Below are positions 5,640 through 12,642 of a stretch of DNA of 12,642 nt, one piece after another. Positions within the stretch are counted from its first letter, which is position 1; each line of letters begins with the position of its first letter. The notes beneath the pieces were generated by a model, which made no database searches, was not told the DNA's origin, and saw only the letters and a program-made list of their open reading frames with translations. The position numbers and the translations under genes are program-made. The stretch spans positions 1-12,642 of the forward strand of contig CAMBSR010000042.1 in NCBI GenBank assembly GCA_945870475.1, written 5' to 3'. The stretch is from Phycisphaera mikurensis NBRC 102666. Its GTDB lineage: Bacteria; Planctomycetota; Phycisphaerae; Phycisphaerales; SM1A02.

Positions 5640-6296
5640 TCAGTCCTCGTGGCGTACCACGCGGCCTTCGGCGAGGAAGATCACGTCCTCGGCGATGTTG
5701 GTGGCGATGTCCGCGATGCGCTCGAGGCGCTGCGCGATCTGCATCATGTCGATGGCCTCGACCGTGCGGGAGACATCATCGTGGATGAGCTGGCGCGAGG
5801 TGGCCACCACTTCCTTGTTGAGGTCGTCGACGCGGCGGTCGGCGCGGCGTATCTCGCGGCAGCGCTCGACGTCCTCGTCGGAGAGTGCTGCGAGCACGTC
5901 GCCGAGCATCGCGGAGGCGGAGCTTGCCATGTCGGCGAGCGCGCCCGGCACCTCGGTGGGGCCGTTGCCGTTGCCCCAGCGCAGGACCTTCTTGGCGATG
6001 CCGCGGCTCAGGTCCGCGATGCGCTCGAAGTCGGCGGAGATGCGGATGACGCTGAGCACGAAGCGAAGGTCGTGCGCCACCGGCGAGCCGAGCGCCAGGA
6101 TGCGCATGCACTGGGTCTCGAGGTCCACCTCCATGGCATCGATCTCGGCGTCACCGCCCTTGACGGCGCGCGCGGCATCCACGTCGCCTTCGACGAGCGC
6201 GGATGTGGCGAGGGAGAGTCGCTGTTCCGTGGCGGCGCCCATCGCCAGGAGGTTCCGGCGGAGGGTGAGCATCTCGGTCTGGAGGTCGATGGCCAT
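5640..6296 (-). CDS. phoU: Phosphate-signalling protein PhoU
   Basis: PhoU is a cytoplasmic peripheral protein that links the Pst transporter to PhoR and keeps the Pho regulon off when phosphate is plentiful. The 218-residue all-helical sequence shows the two-fold repeat of the family. Each half carries the metal-binding ExxxD motif: E91-RIA-D95 (DFERIAD) and E192-RIA-D196 (RLERIAD). Length is typical, against about 220-240. It starts 22 bases after the pstB stop with ATG and no clear Shine-Dalgarno. It is the last gene of the phoBR-pstSCAB-phoU series. A 113-bp gap then separates it from rpmH. Confidence 0.95.
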   Translation of the reverse strand: MAIDLQTEMLTLRRNLLAMGAATEQRLSLATSALVEGDVDAARAVKGGDAEIDAMEVDLETQCMRILALGSPVAHDLRFVLSVIRISADFERIADLSRGIAKKVLRWGNGNGPTEVPGALADMASSASAMLGDVLAALSDEDVERCREIRRADRRVDDLNKEVVATSRQLIHDDVSRTVEAIDMMQIAQRLERIADIATNIAEDVIFLAEGRVVRHED

Positions 6297-6318
6297 CGTG
6301 GTGGGTCCGGAGGCTGGT

Positions 6319-7191
6319 TCAGCCGAAGCGGCCCGAGACGTAGTCCTCGGTGCGCTTGTTGCGGGGGTTGGTGAAGATCTCGTCGGTGTCGCCGCACTCG
6401 ATCAGCGATCCCTCGAAGAAGAACGCGGTGCGGTCGCTGACGCGCGCCGCCTGCTGCATGTTGTGCGTGACGATGACGATGGTGTACTGCGCCTCGAGCT
6501 CGCGGATCAGCTGCTCGATGCTGGCGGTGGAGCGCGGGTCGAGCGCGGAGCAGGGCTCGTCCATGAGGAGCACTTCCGGGCCCACGGCGATGGCGCGCGC
6601 GATGCAGAGGCGCTGCTGCTGGCCGCCGGAGAGGCCGAGGGCGCTCGACTTCAGGCGGTCCTTTACCTCGTCCCAGAGCGCGGCGGCGCGGAGCGAGTTC
6701 TCCACCAGTTCATCCAGGTCGCTGCTGCGGAACGAGCGGTGGAGGCGCGGGCCAAAGGCCACGTTGTCGTAGATGGACTTGGGGAACGGGTTCGGCTTCT
6801 GGAACACCATGCCGACGTTGCGGCGCAGCTCGACCACGTCGCGCGTGCGGGACAGGAGGTCCTCGCCGTCGAGCGTGAGCGTGCCGCTGGCGCGGGCGCC
6901 GACGATGGAGTCGTTCATGCGGTTCATCCACCGCAGGAAGGTGCTCTTGCCGCAGCCCGAGGGGCCGATGAACGCCGTCACGCGGCACCTGGGGATCTCG
7001 AGCGAGATGCCCTTCAGCGCGTGGAACTCGCCGTACCAGCCGTCAAACTTGTCCGCGCGGATCGCCACCTCGTCGGGCGCGCCATTCGGGGCCGGCGCGG
7101 CGGACTGGAAGTCCGGCTTGCGGAGGTTGATCTCGTTGGGGGAGCTGGTGTTTGCGGGATTCGTCATGGTGGCGCTCGGACCGGCGTTCAT
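6319..7191 (-). CDS. pstB: Phosphate ABC transporter ATPase PstB
   Basis: PstB is the cytoplasmic ATPase that powers phosphate import through PstCA. All ABC elements are present: Walker A GPSGCGKST (76-84), Q-loop Q131 in VFQKPNPFPKS, signature LSGGQ (187-191), Walker B VLLMDE (207-212) and the switch His243. At 290 aa it is about 30-40 residues longer than usual, from a Pro/Asn/Ala-rich N-terminal tail that looks disordered. Two starts are possible: ATG 7191 (chosen, 20 bases after the pstA stop) and ATG 7167, eight codons further in. Neither has a good Shine-Dalgarno. It lies between pstA and phoU. Confidence 0.96.
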   Translation of the reverse strand: MNAGPSATMTNPANTSSPNEINLRKPDFQSAAPAPNGAPDEVAIRADKFDGWYGEFHALKGISLEIPRCRVTAFIGPSGCGKSTFLRWMNRMNDSIVGARASGTLTLDGEDLLSRTRDVVELRRNVGMVFQKPNPFPKSIYDNVAFGPRLHRSFRSSDLDELVENSLRAAALWDEVKDRLKSSALGLSGGQQQRLCIARAIAVGPEVLLMDEPCSALDPRSTASIEQLIRELEAQYTIVIVTHNMQQAARVSDRTAFFFEGSLIECGDTDEIFTNPRNKRTEDYVSGRFG

Positions 7192-7211
7192 GGCGGAAGG
7201 ATCGAGGTGGG

Positions 7212-8201
7212 TCAGCCTGCCGCCCGCTGGAGGCGGTGACGAAGGACCACGGCGATGGCGTTGAAGGTGAGGAGGACGGCGAGGAGGACGATGATGGCGG
7301 CCGCGGCCAGTTCATGGAACTCGGCCTGCGGGCGGCCGGCCCAGTTGAAGATCTGGAGCGGGAGCACCGTGAAGTCGCTCATCAGGTTGGTGGGCGTGGA
7401 ACGGATGAAGAGCGGCACGCCGAGCACCAGGACCGGTGCAGCCTCGCCGATGGCGCGGCTCATCGCGAGGATCGCGCCCGTCATGATCATCGGGATGGAC
7501 GCGGGAAGCGTGATGTTCCAGGTGGTCTGCCACTGCGTGGCGCCGAGTGCGAGCGAGCCCGTCCGCAGGCTGCGCGGGACGGAACGCAGCGCCTCCTGGC
7601 TGGAGACGATGATGATCGGGAGCACCACCAGCATCAGCGTCAGCCCGCCGGCGAGGACGCCGTGGCCGAAGGGCAGCTGCAGGTAGAAGAACGATTCCGG
7701 GTTGCCGAGCGTGATGGGGCTGTCGGCGCTGGCCATCCCGAAGAGCCGCGCGAACGCGGTGAGGCCCAGGATGCCGTAGACGATGGAGGGCACGCCGGCC
7801 AGGTTGGCGATGTTGAGCTTGATGAAGGAGGTCAGGCGCGAGCGCCTGGAGAACTCCTCCAGGTAGATGGCGGTGCCCACGCCGATGGGCAGCGCGGAAA
7901 GCGCGCAGATGGCGCAGACCCAGATGCTGCCCCAGAGCGATGCCTTCACGCCCGCTTCCGCGGGCTTGCGGCTCGCGAAGTTGGTGAGGAAGTCCCAGGA
8001 GAGGCGCCCGTGGCCATCGTTCCAGATGGTGATGAGGAGCACCGCCAGGATGACCACCGTGAGGCTGGTGATGCCGAGGCAGAGTGCCAGGAACGAGCGG
8101 TCGGCCGCACGGCGGCCAGCCTGTGAGTTGGCCGGTGCCGAGGCGGCGATCGCTGCCGGCGAACGGCGCGCGCGCGCGGTGGCGGGGAGTCCGGCCATCA
8201 T
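7212..8201 (-). CDS. pstA: Phosphate ABC transporter permease PstA
   Basis: PstA is one of the two membrane subunits that form the phosphate channel. It has about six hydrophobic helices beginning near residue 37. The EAA loop that contacts PstB is SQEALRSVPRSLRTGSLALG (201-220), followed by the conserved ISR/IGEAAP-type segment (SRAIGEAAP, 248-256). At 329 aa it is slightly longer than the family norm, with about 30 polar residues at the N-terminus. The start overlaps the pstC stop in an ATGATG arrangement (ATG 8199-8201, TGA 8198-8200). A second ATG follows directly as codon 2. Translation is therefore probably coupled to PstC, fitting a 1:1 permease pair. Confidence 0.95.
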   Translation of the reverse strand: MMAGLPATARARRSPAAIAASAPANSQAGRRAADRSFLALCLGITSLTVVILAVLLITIWNDGHGRLSWDFLTNFASRKPAEAGVKASLWGSIWVCAICALSALPIGVGTAIYLEEFSRRSRLTSFIKLNIANLAGVPSIVYGILGLTAFARLFGMASADSPITLGNPESFFYLQLPFGHGVLAGGLTLMLVVLPIIIVSSQEALRSVPRSLRTGSLALGATQWQTTWNITLPASIPMIMTGAILAMSRAIGEAAPVLVLGVPLFIRSTPTNLMSDFTVLPLQIFNWAGRPQAEFHELAAAAIIVLLAVLLTFNAIAVVLRHRLQRAAG

Positions 8202-9184
8202 TCGTACTCCTCCCGGAACGCGCGGAGGAAGAGGTTGCCGACGATCGTGAGCCCGAGCGTCATGGCAAAGAGCACCGTGGCCACCGCGTAGCTCGAGCGG
8301 TACTCCACGCCGTAGGCCGGTGCGTCACCGAGGAAGATCTGCACCATGTACGCGGTCATGGTCTGCAGTTCGTCCGCCGGATTGGCGGTCATGTGGGCGA
8401 GGCCGCCGGCGGCCAGCGCCACGATCATGGTCTCGCCGAGGGCGCGCGTGATGGCCAGGAGCCAGCTGGCCACGATGCCGCTGAGGGCCGCGGGGACCAC
8501 CACCTTGACGCTGGTGTCGAAGCGGGTGCTCCCGAGCGCCGAGGATGCGTCGCGCAGGCTGCGCGGCACGGCGCGGAGGGCGTCCTCGGACAGGCTGGCG
8601 ACGATGGGGAGGATCATGATTCCCACGGCAATCCCGGCGCCCAGCGCGTTGTAGGTGCCGAAGGACTCGCTGACGTGGTCGTGGAGGAAGGGCGTGATGA
8701 CCGTGAGTGCGAAGAAGCCGTAGACCACGGTGGGAATGCCGGCCAGGATCTCGAGCACCGGCTTCAGCGCGGTGCGCACGCGCGCCGGGGCGTACTCGCT
8801 CAGGTAGATGGCGACCACCAGGCCCACGGGCAGCGCGAACGCCGCCGCGATGGCGGTGATGAGCATGGTGCCGGTGACCAGCGGCCAGATGCCGAAGTGC
8901 TTCTCTGCCCCCAGGAGCGGCGACCAGGTGGTGCCGGTGAAGAACTCCCACGCGGAGACCTCGGGCATGGCCAGGAACTGGCCGGTCTGCGCCAGGAGGA
9001 TGACCAGGATCGTGAAGGTGGACGCCACCGAGAGGAGGGCGCATCCGAGGAGCGCGCCGCGGATCACCCGTTCGGTGCCGTCGCGCGCCGCACGCGATCG
9101 TGCCGTGCCGCGCCGGCTGGCGGCGGCGGCCGAGCGTGCGGCGGTGGAGACGGCGGCGGCGTTTTGCATTGGGCCGACGGCCAT
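8198..9184 (-). CDS. pstC: Phosphate ABC transporter permease PstC
   Basis: PstC is the partner permease of PstA. Hydrophobic helices start near residue 42. LAGIPTVVYGFFAL (147-160) and the EAA loop SEDALRAVPRSLRDASSALG (199-218) are characteristic, followed by TRALGETM (246-253). At 328 aa it is a normal length for PstC, but the first 35 residues are an Ala/Arg/Ser-rich cytoplasmic tail. The start is ATG 9184, 15 bases after the pstS stop. A second in-frame ATG at 9169 would remove five residues. No clear Shine-Dalgarno is visible. Confidence 0.95.
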   Translation of the reverse strand: MAVGPMQNAAAVSTAARSAAAASRRGTARSRAARDGTERVIRGALLGCALLSVASTFTILVILLAQTGQFLAMPEVSAWEFFTGTTWSPLLGAEKHFGIWPLVTGTMLITAIAAAFALPVGLVVAIYLSEYAPARVRTALKPVLEILAGIPTVVYGFFALTVITPFLHDHVSESFGTYNALGAGIAVGIMILPIVASLSEDALRAVPRSLRDASSALGSTRFDTSVKVVVPAALSGIVASWLLAITRALGETMIVALAAGGLAHMTANPADELQTMTAYMVQIFLGDAPAYGVEYRSSYAVATVLFAMTLGLTIVGNLFLRAFREEYE

Positions 9185-9199
9185 GTTATTCGGTGGCGC

Positions 9200-10198
9200 T
9201 CACTTGTAGAGATCGGCCAGCGCGCCGGAGCGCTCCTTGCCGTTCTCGTCGCACATCTGGGTTCCGGTGCGGGAAGAAGCCACGTTTGCCTTGGCGCGGT
9301 CGTAGATGGCGGCCGGCAGCTTGACGTAGCCCACTTCCTCCGCCATCTTCGCGCCGTTCTCGATGGCGAACTTCACGTAGGCGGCCACGGCGGGCTTGGC
9401 CATGGATTCCTTGTTGACGTAGATGAAGAGCGGGCGGCTGAACGGGGCGTACGTGCCGCCCTCGATGGTCTCGTGCGTGGGCAGGAGCGCGGAGCTCGTG
9501 GCGGGGTTCACCACGGCCACCGCAGTGAGCTTCGCCTTGTTCTCCATGTAGTAGGCGTAGCCGAAGAAGCCGATCGAGTTCTTGTCGCCCTCGACGCCGC
9601 GGACCAGCACGTTGTCGTCCTCGCTCACGGACATGTCGGGGCGGATCTTTCCGTCCTTGCCGACGGTGACTTCCTTGAAGTAATCGAAGGTGCCGCTGTC
9701 GGTGCCCGGGGAGTAGACCCTCATGGCGGCGTCCGGCCACGAGGGATCGACGTCCTTCCACGTCTTCGCCGTGCCTGCGGCGGAGAAGATCTTCCTCACC
9801 TGGTCCACCGTGAGCTGCTTGGCCCAGGTGTTCTGCTTGTTCACCACGATGGTCAGGCCGTCGAAGGCGACGGGGATCTCGATGAACTCGATCTTGTGCG
9901 CCTTGCACGCCTCGACCTCGGACGGCTTGATGGCGCGGGAGGCGTTGGCGATGTCGGTCTCGCCGTTGCCGAAGCGCTTGAAGCCGCCGCCGGTGCCGGA
10001 CATGCCCACGGTGACGTTGACGCTGGGGGCGATCTTCGAGAATTCCTCGGCGACGGCCTCCGCGATGGGATAGACGGTCGACGAGCCATCCACGCGAACC
10101 GCGCCCTTCAGGCTCTTGGGGTCCTGGGCCGGGGCAGCCGCAATGGAGGCGATGACGGCGGCGGCGAGGGCGATGGTGGCGGTTCGGACGAGCTGCAT
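9200..10198 (-). CDS. pstS: Periplasmic phosphate-binding protein PstS
   Basis: PstS captures inorganic phosphate outside the inner membrane and delivers it to PstCA. Residues 1-24 form a signal peptide (Arg5, a hydrophobic core, APA before Gln25). There is no lipobox Cys, so a soluble periplasmic protein is expected. Phosphate-contact segments of the PstS family are DGSSTVYP (37-44), GMSGTGGGFKRF (65-76) with NASRAI (85-90), and SPGTDSGTFDYF (163-174). The mature protein of about 308 residues is normal. ATG 10198 is chosen because it puts the signal peptide at the N-terminus. The frame is open to 10498, but that part lies inside phoR in another frame. A stem-loop sits between phoR and this start. 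Confidence 0.95.
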   Translation of the reverse strand: MQLVRTATIALAAAVIASIAAAPAQDPKSLKGAVRVDGSSTVYPIAEAVAEEFSKIAPSVNVTVGMSGTGGGFKRFGNGETDIANASRAIKPSEVEACKAHKIEFIEIPVAFDGLTIVVNKQNTWAKQLTVDQVRKIFSAAGTAKTWKDVDPSWPDAAMRVYSPGTDSGTFDYFKEVTVGKDGKIRPDMSVSEDDNVLVRGVEGDKNSIGFFGYAYYMENKAKLTAVAVVNPATSSALLPTHETIEGGTYAPFSRPLFIYVNKESMAKPAVAAYVKFAIENGAKMAEEVGYVKLPAAIYDRAKANVASSRTGTQMCDENGKERSGALADLYK

Positions 10199-10200
10199 GG

Positions 10201-10225
10201 GGTTCGTGCGTATTGTTGCAGAACC
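10201..10225 (-). promoter_or_regulatory. Stem-loop in the phoR-pstS leader
   Basis: GGTTC (10201-10205) pairs with GAACC (10221-10225), and TGC (10207-10209) pairs with GCA (10218-10220). One base is bulged and the loop has eight bases. It fills the 28-base gap between the phoR stop and the pstS ATG, ending three bases from the start codon. In mRNA it would cover the ribosome-landing region. It could be a control or processing point that separates phoBR from pst expression. Confidence 0.45.
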
Positions 10226-10226
10226 G

Positions 10227-11600
10227 TCAGGCGCTCTGCCTGCCGGGGGTCTTGGACGGGAGTGTCCCGGAACCATGTTCAGAATCCGCTGTCGGCTGAA
10301 CAGAAGGGGCCCGGGCGGCCGCCAGGGGCATGTTGGGGGCAGAATCCGGTGCCGCCAGGGGGATCCGGATCCGGAAGGTGCTGCCGTGGTCGGCGTCGGT
10401 CCGGCTTTCCACTTCCACGGCGCCGCGGTGGACCATGGCCACGTGCTTGACGATCGCCAGCCCCAGGCCGGTACCGCCGGAGTCGCGACTGCGTGCACGG
10501 TCCACCCGGTAGAAGCGCTCGAAGAGCCGCGAGCGGTGGATCTCGGGGATGCCCGGGCCGGAGTCCGTCACGTGGATGACGGCATTGGCGCCGTCGGCGT
10601 TCGCCGAGACGCGGACCCGGCCGTCCGCCGGTCCGTACTTCACGGCGTTGGAGAGCAGGTTGGCCACGGCATGCGCCAGCAGGCCGGCGTTGCCGTTCAC
10701 CCAGAGGGCGGGATCGACGGCGGTCTCGATCGTGACACGCTTCTCCTTCGCTGCCGGACCGCACTGTTCGACCGCCTCCGCCATGATTCCGGCGATCCGG
10801 ACCGGCGTCGAGGACAGTTCATGGTGGGACGAGGGGTCTTCGAGGGAGGAGAGGAGCAGGAGGTCCTCGATGATGGCGCCGAGGCGGTTGGCGCTGCGGG
10901 CGATCGTCCGCGCGAAGCGCGCGGCCTGCGGGTCAAGCTCGACGCCCTCGCAGAGCGTCTCGGCGTAGCCGCGGATCGAGGTGATGGGCGTCCGGAGCTC
11001 GTGGCTCACGTTGGCGACGAACTCGGTGCGCAGGCCTTCGAGCCGGCGGAGCTCGGTGCGGTCCTCGAGGACGAGCAGGAGATCCGCCGTGCCGACGCTG
11101 CGCGAGAGTGGCACCACGGAGCAGGCGGCGCGGTGCGATGCCGCGCCGGCGTACAGGGTGAGTTCCGCATCGGCGCGCCGGCCGCTCTCGCGCGCGGCGG
11201 CGATCAGGGCGTCGAGTTCCGGGCTGCGCGCGAGCTCCACCAGGAGCCGGCCTTCCGCGCTGCGGTCGGCCGCATCGAGGAGACGGGTGGCCGCGGAATT
11301 GATCGTCACGATGCGGTCGAGGCGGTCGAGCGCCACGATGCCTGCCGGCGCCGTGTCGATGATGGTGCGCAGCTCCGCCAGTGCGCTGTCGAGCCGCACT
11401 GCCTCGTCGGCGGCGGCGCGTGCGCCGCGCACCGGATCGGCGTGGTGCCCGCCCAGGGCGCCGAGCGCCGCGGCGATCCGGCGATGCTCGGTGCGACGAC
11501 CGAGGAGGACGGTGATGAGCACCAGTGCCAATGCCCCCGCGGCGGTCGCGGCGAGCACGAACGGCACCAGGTAGGAAGTGGTCTCCTCGGTGGGCTGCAT
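10227..11600 (-). CDS. phoR: Phosphate sensor histidine kinase PhoR
   Basis: PhoR is the membrane kinase that phosphorylates PhoB under phosphate limitation. One hydrophobic segment (about 10-33) is followed by a PAS domain (about 72-180, TIIDTAPAGIVALD). The dimerisation H-box ANVSHELRTPITSIRGYAE has H200 as phosphoacceptor. The catalytic ATPase core has the N-box NLLSNAVKYGP (314-324), G1 DSGPGIP (346-352), F-box LFERFYRVD and G2 GGTGLGLAIVK (375-385). As in the family, there is no sizeable extracytoplasmic domain, so sensing probably goes through PhoU and Pst. About 40 polar residues follow the kinase core (417-457) and look disordered. ATG 11600 lies 12 bases after the phoB stop, preceded by an A-rich stretch rather than a Shine-Dalgarno. 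Confidence 0.95.
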   Translation of the reverse strand: MQPTEETTSYLVPFVLAATAAGALALVLITVLLGRRTEHRRIAAALGALGGHHADPVRGARAAADEAVRLDSALAELRTIIDTAPAGIVALDRLDRIVTINSAATRLLDAADRSAEGRLLVELARSPELDALIAAARESGRRADAELTLYAGAASHRAACSVVPLSRSVGTADLLLVLEDRTELRRLEGLRTEFVANVSHELRTPITSIRGYAETLCEGVELDPQAARFARTIARSANRLGAIIEDLLLLSSLEDPSSHHELSSTPVRIAGIMAEAVEQCGPAAKEKRVTIETAVDPALWVNGNAGLLAHAVANLLSNAVKYGPADGRVRVSANADGANAVIHVTDSGPGIPEIHRSRLFERFYRVDRARSRDSGGTGLGLAIVKHVAMVHRGAVEVESRTDADHGSTFRIRIPLAAPDSAPNMPLAAARAPSVQPTADSEHGSGTLPSKTPGRQSA

Positions 11601-11612
11601 CTTTTTGGAACG

Positions 11613-12326
11613 TTACTCGGCCGCGGTCGGCGCTTCCGCGAATCGGTAGCCCACGCCGCGCACGGTCTCGACGCACCATGCGAGGTTCTCGAGCTTCTTG
11701 CGCAGCGCGGTCACGTGGACATCGATGGTGCGGCTTGAGAGGACCACGTTTCGGCCGTGGACGGCGGCGATGATCTGGTCGCGGGTGCGGACGAAGCCGG
11801 GGCGCTGGGCCAGGTGGTTCAGGATGCCGAACTCGGTGACGGTGAGGTCGACGGGGGAGCCGTTTGCCGCCACCACGTGCCGGTCCGGATCGATGACCAG
11901 CTTTCCTTCGAGCCGCTCGAGGCGGTTATCGAGGGTGGTCTCCTGGAGCTCGGCCCGGCGTCGCAGCACCGCGCGCACCCGCGCCATGAGGACGCGGGGG
12001 CTGAAGGGCTTGACGACGTAGTCGTCCGCGCCGATCTCGAGGCCGGCGACGATGTCGGTTTCCTCGCCCTTGGCGGTCACCATCACCACCGGCATCTCGC
12101 GCGATTCGGGCCACTGCTTCACGCGGCGGCAGACTTCGATGCCGCCGACGTCGGGCAGCATGAGGTCGAGGATCATCAGGTCCGGCACCTCGCGCTTCAC
12201 GAGCTCGATGGCCACCTTGCCGGTGCCGACGGCGCGCGCATCCATTCCCTCACGCTCGCAGTGGAATCGGATGAGGTCCGCGATATCGGGTTCGTCTTCG
12301 ACAATCAGGACGCTTGGCTTGGACAT
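11613..12326 (-). CDS. phoB: Phosphate response regulator PhoB
   Basis: PhoB is an OmpR-type response regulator that activates the Pho regulon when phosphorylated by PhoR. The receiver domain (about 5-118) has the acidic pocket E10-D11, the phosphorylation site D54 (ILDLMLPD), T84 and K106 (VVKPFSP). The C-terminal winged-helix DNA-binding domain (about 140-230) shows LTVTEFGILNHLAQ and SSRTIDVHVTALRKKL, ending in the typical ETVRGVGYRF. Length of 237 aa is normal. The start is ATG 12326. Only 76 bp separate it from the anmK stop, so the locus promoter must lie there or inside the end of anmK. Confidence 0.95.
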   Translation of the reverse strand: MSKPSVLIVEDEPDIADLIRFHCEREGMDARAVGTGKVAIELVKREVPDLMILDLMLPDVGGIEVCRRVKQWPESREMPVVMVTAKGEETDIVAGLEIGADDYVVKPFSPRVLMARVRAVLRRRAELQETTLDNRLERLEGKLVIDPDRHVVAANGSPVDLTVTEFGILNHLAQRPGFVRTRDQIIAAVHGRNVVLSSRTIDVHVTALRKKLENLAWCVETVRGVGYRFAEAPTAAE

Positions 12327-12402
12327 GTCGGATTCCGGTCTGTGCGGGGAACTTCACTCGTGCAGGGGAGGTGAACGCGCGGGCAGTGTGTCACGATCCG
12401 GT
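12327..12402 (-). promoter_or_regulatory. phoB leader with an inverted TTCAC/GTGAA repeat
   Basis: TTCAC (12353-12357) and GTGAA (12371-12375) form an inverted repeat 13 bases apart, 27 bases or more upstream of the phoB ATG. TTCAC and TGTCA-type half-sites resemble PHO-box units of other bacteria. I do not see the 11-bp direct repeat that defines a PHO box. A TGTCA at 12389-12393 lies close by. A promoter or operator role is inferred from position. Confidence 0.3.
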
Positions 12403-12642
12403 TCAGGTTGGGTTTAGCGCAGTGATTCGGTTGTGTGAAGAGCGGATCCAGGCTCCGGAGACAGGGACGCTACCTGATTCACGGCGCGTCACTGCCGGGA
12501 GGGCGATGTCCACGTGGTCGGCGGCCAAGGCGCCGAGCACGGCCCACTCCACTGCTTCGCGGTCGCCGACCGGCACGCCCAGCGCATCGGACGGGAGGGT
12601 GCGGCAGCCGGCAGCGCGTTCGATCGCGGCGCGCAGTCGCGG
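12403..12642 (-). CDS. anmK: Anhydro-N-acetylmuramic acid kinase, C-terminal part
   Basis: The last 79 codons of a gene that starts beyond the right edge; the stop is TGA at 12403-12405. The peptide fits the C-terminus of AnmK, which phosphorylates and opens 1,6-anhydro-MurNAc in cell-wall recycling. The segment SDALGVPVGDREAVEWAVLGALAA matches the family's 'GIP...EA.AFA.LA' helix. DIALPAVTRRESGSVPVSGAWI matches the final 'N.P..TGA....LG.I' pattern, with RR replacing the usual GA. A short extra tail of about 13 residues follows. With only the C-terminus visible and no catalytic residue in view, the call rests on this pattern. Confidence 0.72.
   Translation of the reverse strand, partial: PRLRAAIERAAGCRTLPSDALGVPVGDREAVEWAVLGALAADHVDIALPAVTRRESGSVPVSGAWIRSSHNRITALNPT

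Noticed and set aside
5095..7239. Very long plus-strand open frame (714 codons) across aroK, rpmH, phoU and pstB
   Set aside because: It is antisense to five well-identified genes, has low-complexity composition and no domain. Long antisense frames are expected at this G+C.
8164..8178. Run of alternating GC at the 5' end of pstA
   Set aside because: Can adopt Z-DNA in principle, but it simply encodes the Ala/Arg-rich tail in a GC-rich genome.
8084..10450. Plus-strand open frame of 788 codons opposite pstA, pstC and pstS
   Set aside because: Gly, Asp, His and Arg-rich antisense reading of conserved transporter genes. No recognisable fold or ribosome binding site.
10199..10498. Longer N-terminus for PstS starting at 10498
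   Set aside because: It would overlap phoR and bury the signal peptide 100 residues inside the protein.
10116..11738. Plus-strand open frame of 540 codons opposite phoR
   Set aside because: Antisense to a complete histidine kinase with all boxes intact, and no motif of its own.

Overview
The window is a GC-rich, densely packed bacterial chromosomal segment. It has Gram-negative-style Pho and Pst genes and frequent 4-base stop/start overlaps. The L34 sequence, the anhydro-N-acetylmuramate kinase next to the Pho genes, and weak Shine-Dalgarno use suggest a deep-branching group. My best guess is Planctomycetota, perhaps Phycisphaerae, at low confidence because no marker here settles it. I see no insertion sequence, phage gene, CRISPR array or tRNA.

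Layout, left to right. (1) 1-265: non-coding as far as I can see, with a degenerate 58-bp tandem repeat and a GC-rich hairpin. (2) 266-2702, minus strand: a coupled operon ilvC > uppP > short membrane-anchored protein of unknown function. Genes overlap by ATGA and GTGA. (3) 2703-3019: divergent intergenic region. (4) 3020-4763, plus strand: PilZ-domain protein > unknown tail-anchored protein > rnc (RNase III), again with GTGA overlaps. The RNase III has Gly where a metal-binding Asp is expected. (5) 4776-5526, minus strand: rpmH (L34, 44 codons) followed 4 bases later by aroK (shikimate kinase), convergent with rnc across only 12 bp. (6) 5640-12326, minus strand: a complete phosphate-starvation locus in the order phoB-phoR-pstS-pstC-pstA-pstB-phoU. 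(7) 12403-12642, minus strand: the C-terminal end of anmK, cut by the window edge.

How the genes work together. The Pho locus is self-contained. PstS captures periplasmic phosphate, PstC/PstA form the channel and PstB is the ATPase. PhoU links transporter state to the kinase PhoR, which phosphorylates PhoB. The close spacing suggests one or two transcripts, with a hairpin just before pstS as a possible point of differential expression. The ilvC/uppP pair joins branched-chain amino acid synthesis to recycling of the undecaprenyl carrier, and AnmK belongs to cell-wall recycling. The PilZ-TM-rnc operon is the least conventional part. It places a likely c-di-GMP-binding protein and a small membrane protein in one coupled transcript with a double-strand-specific RNase whose metal site looks altered.
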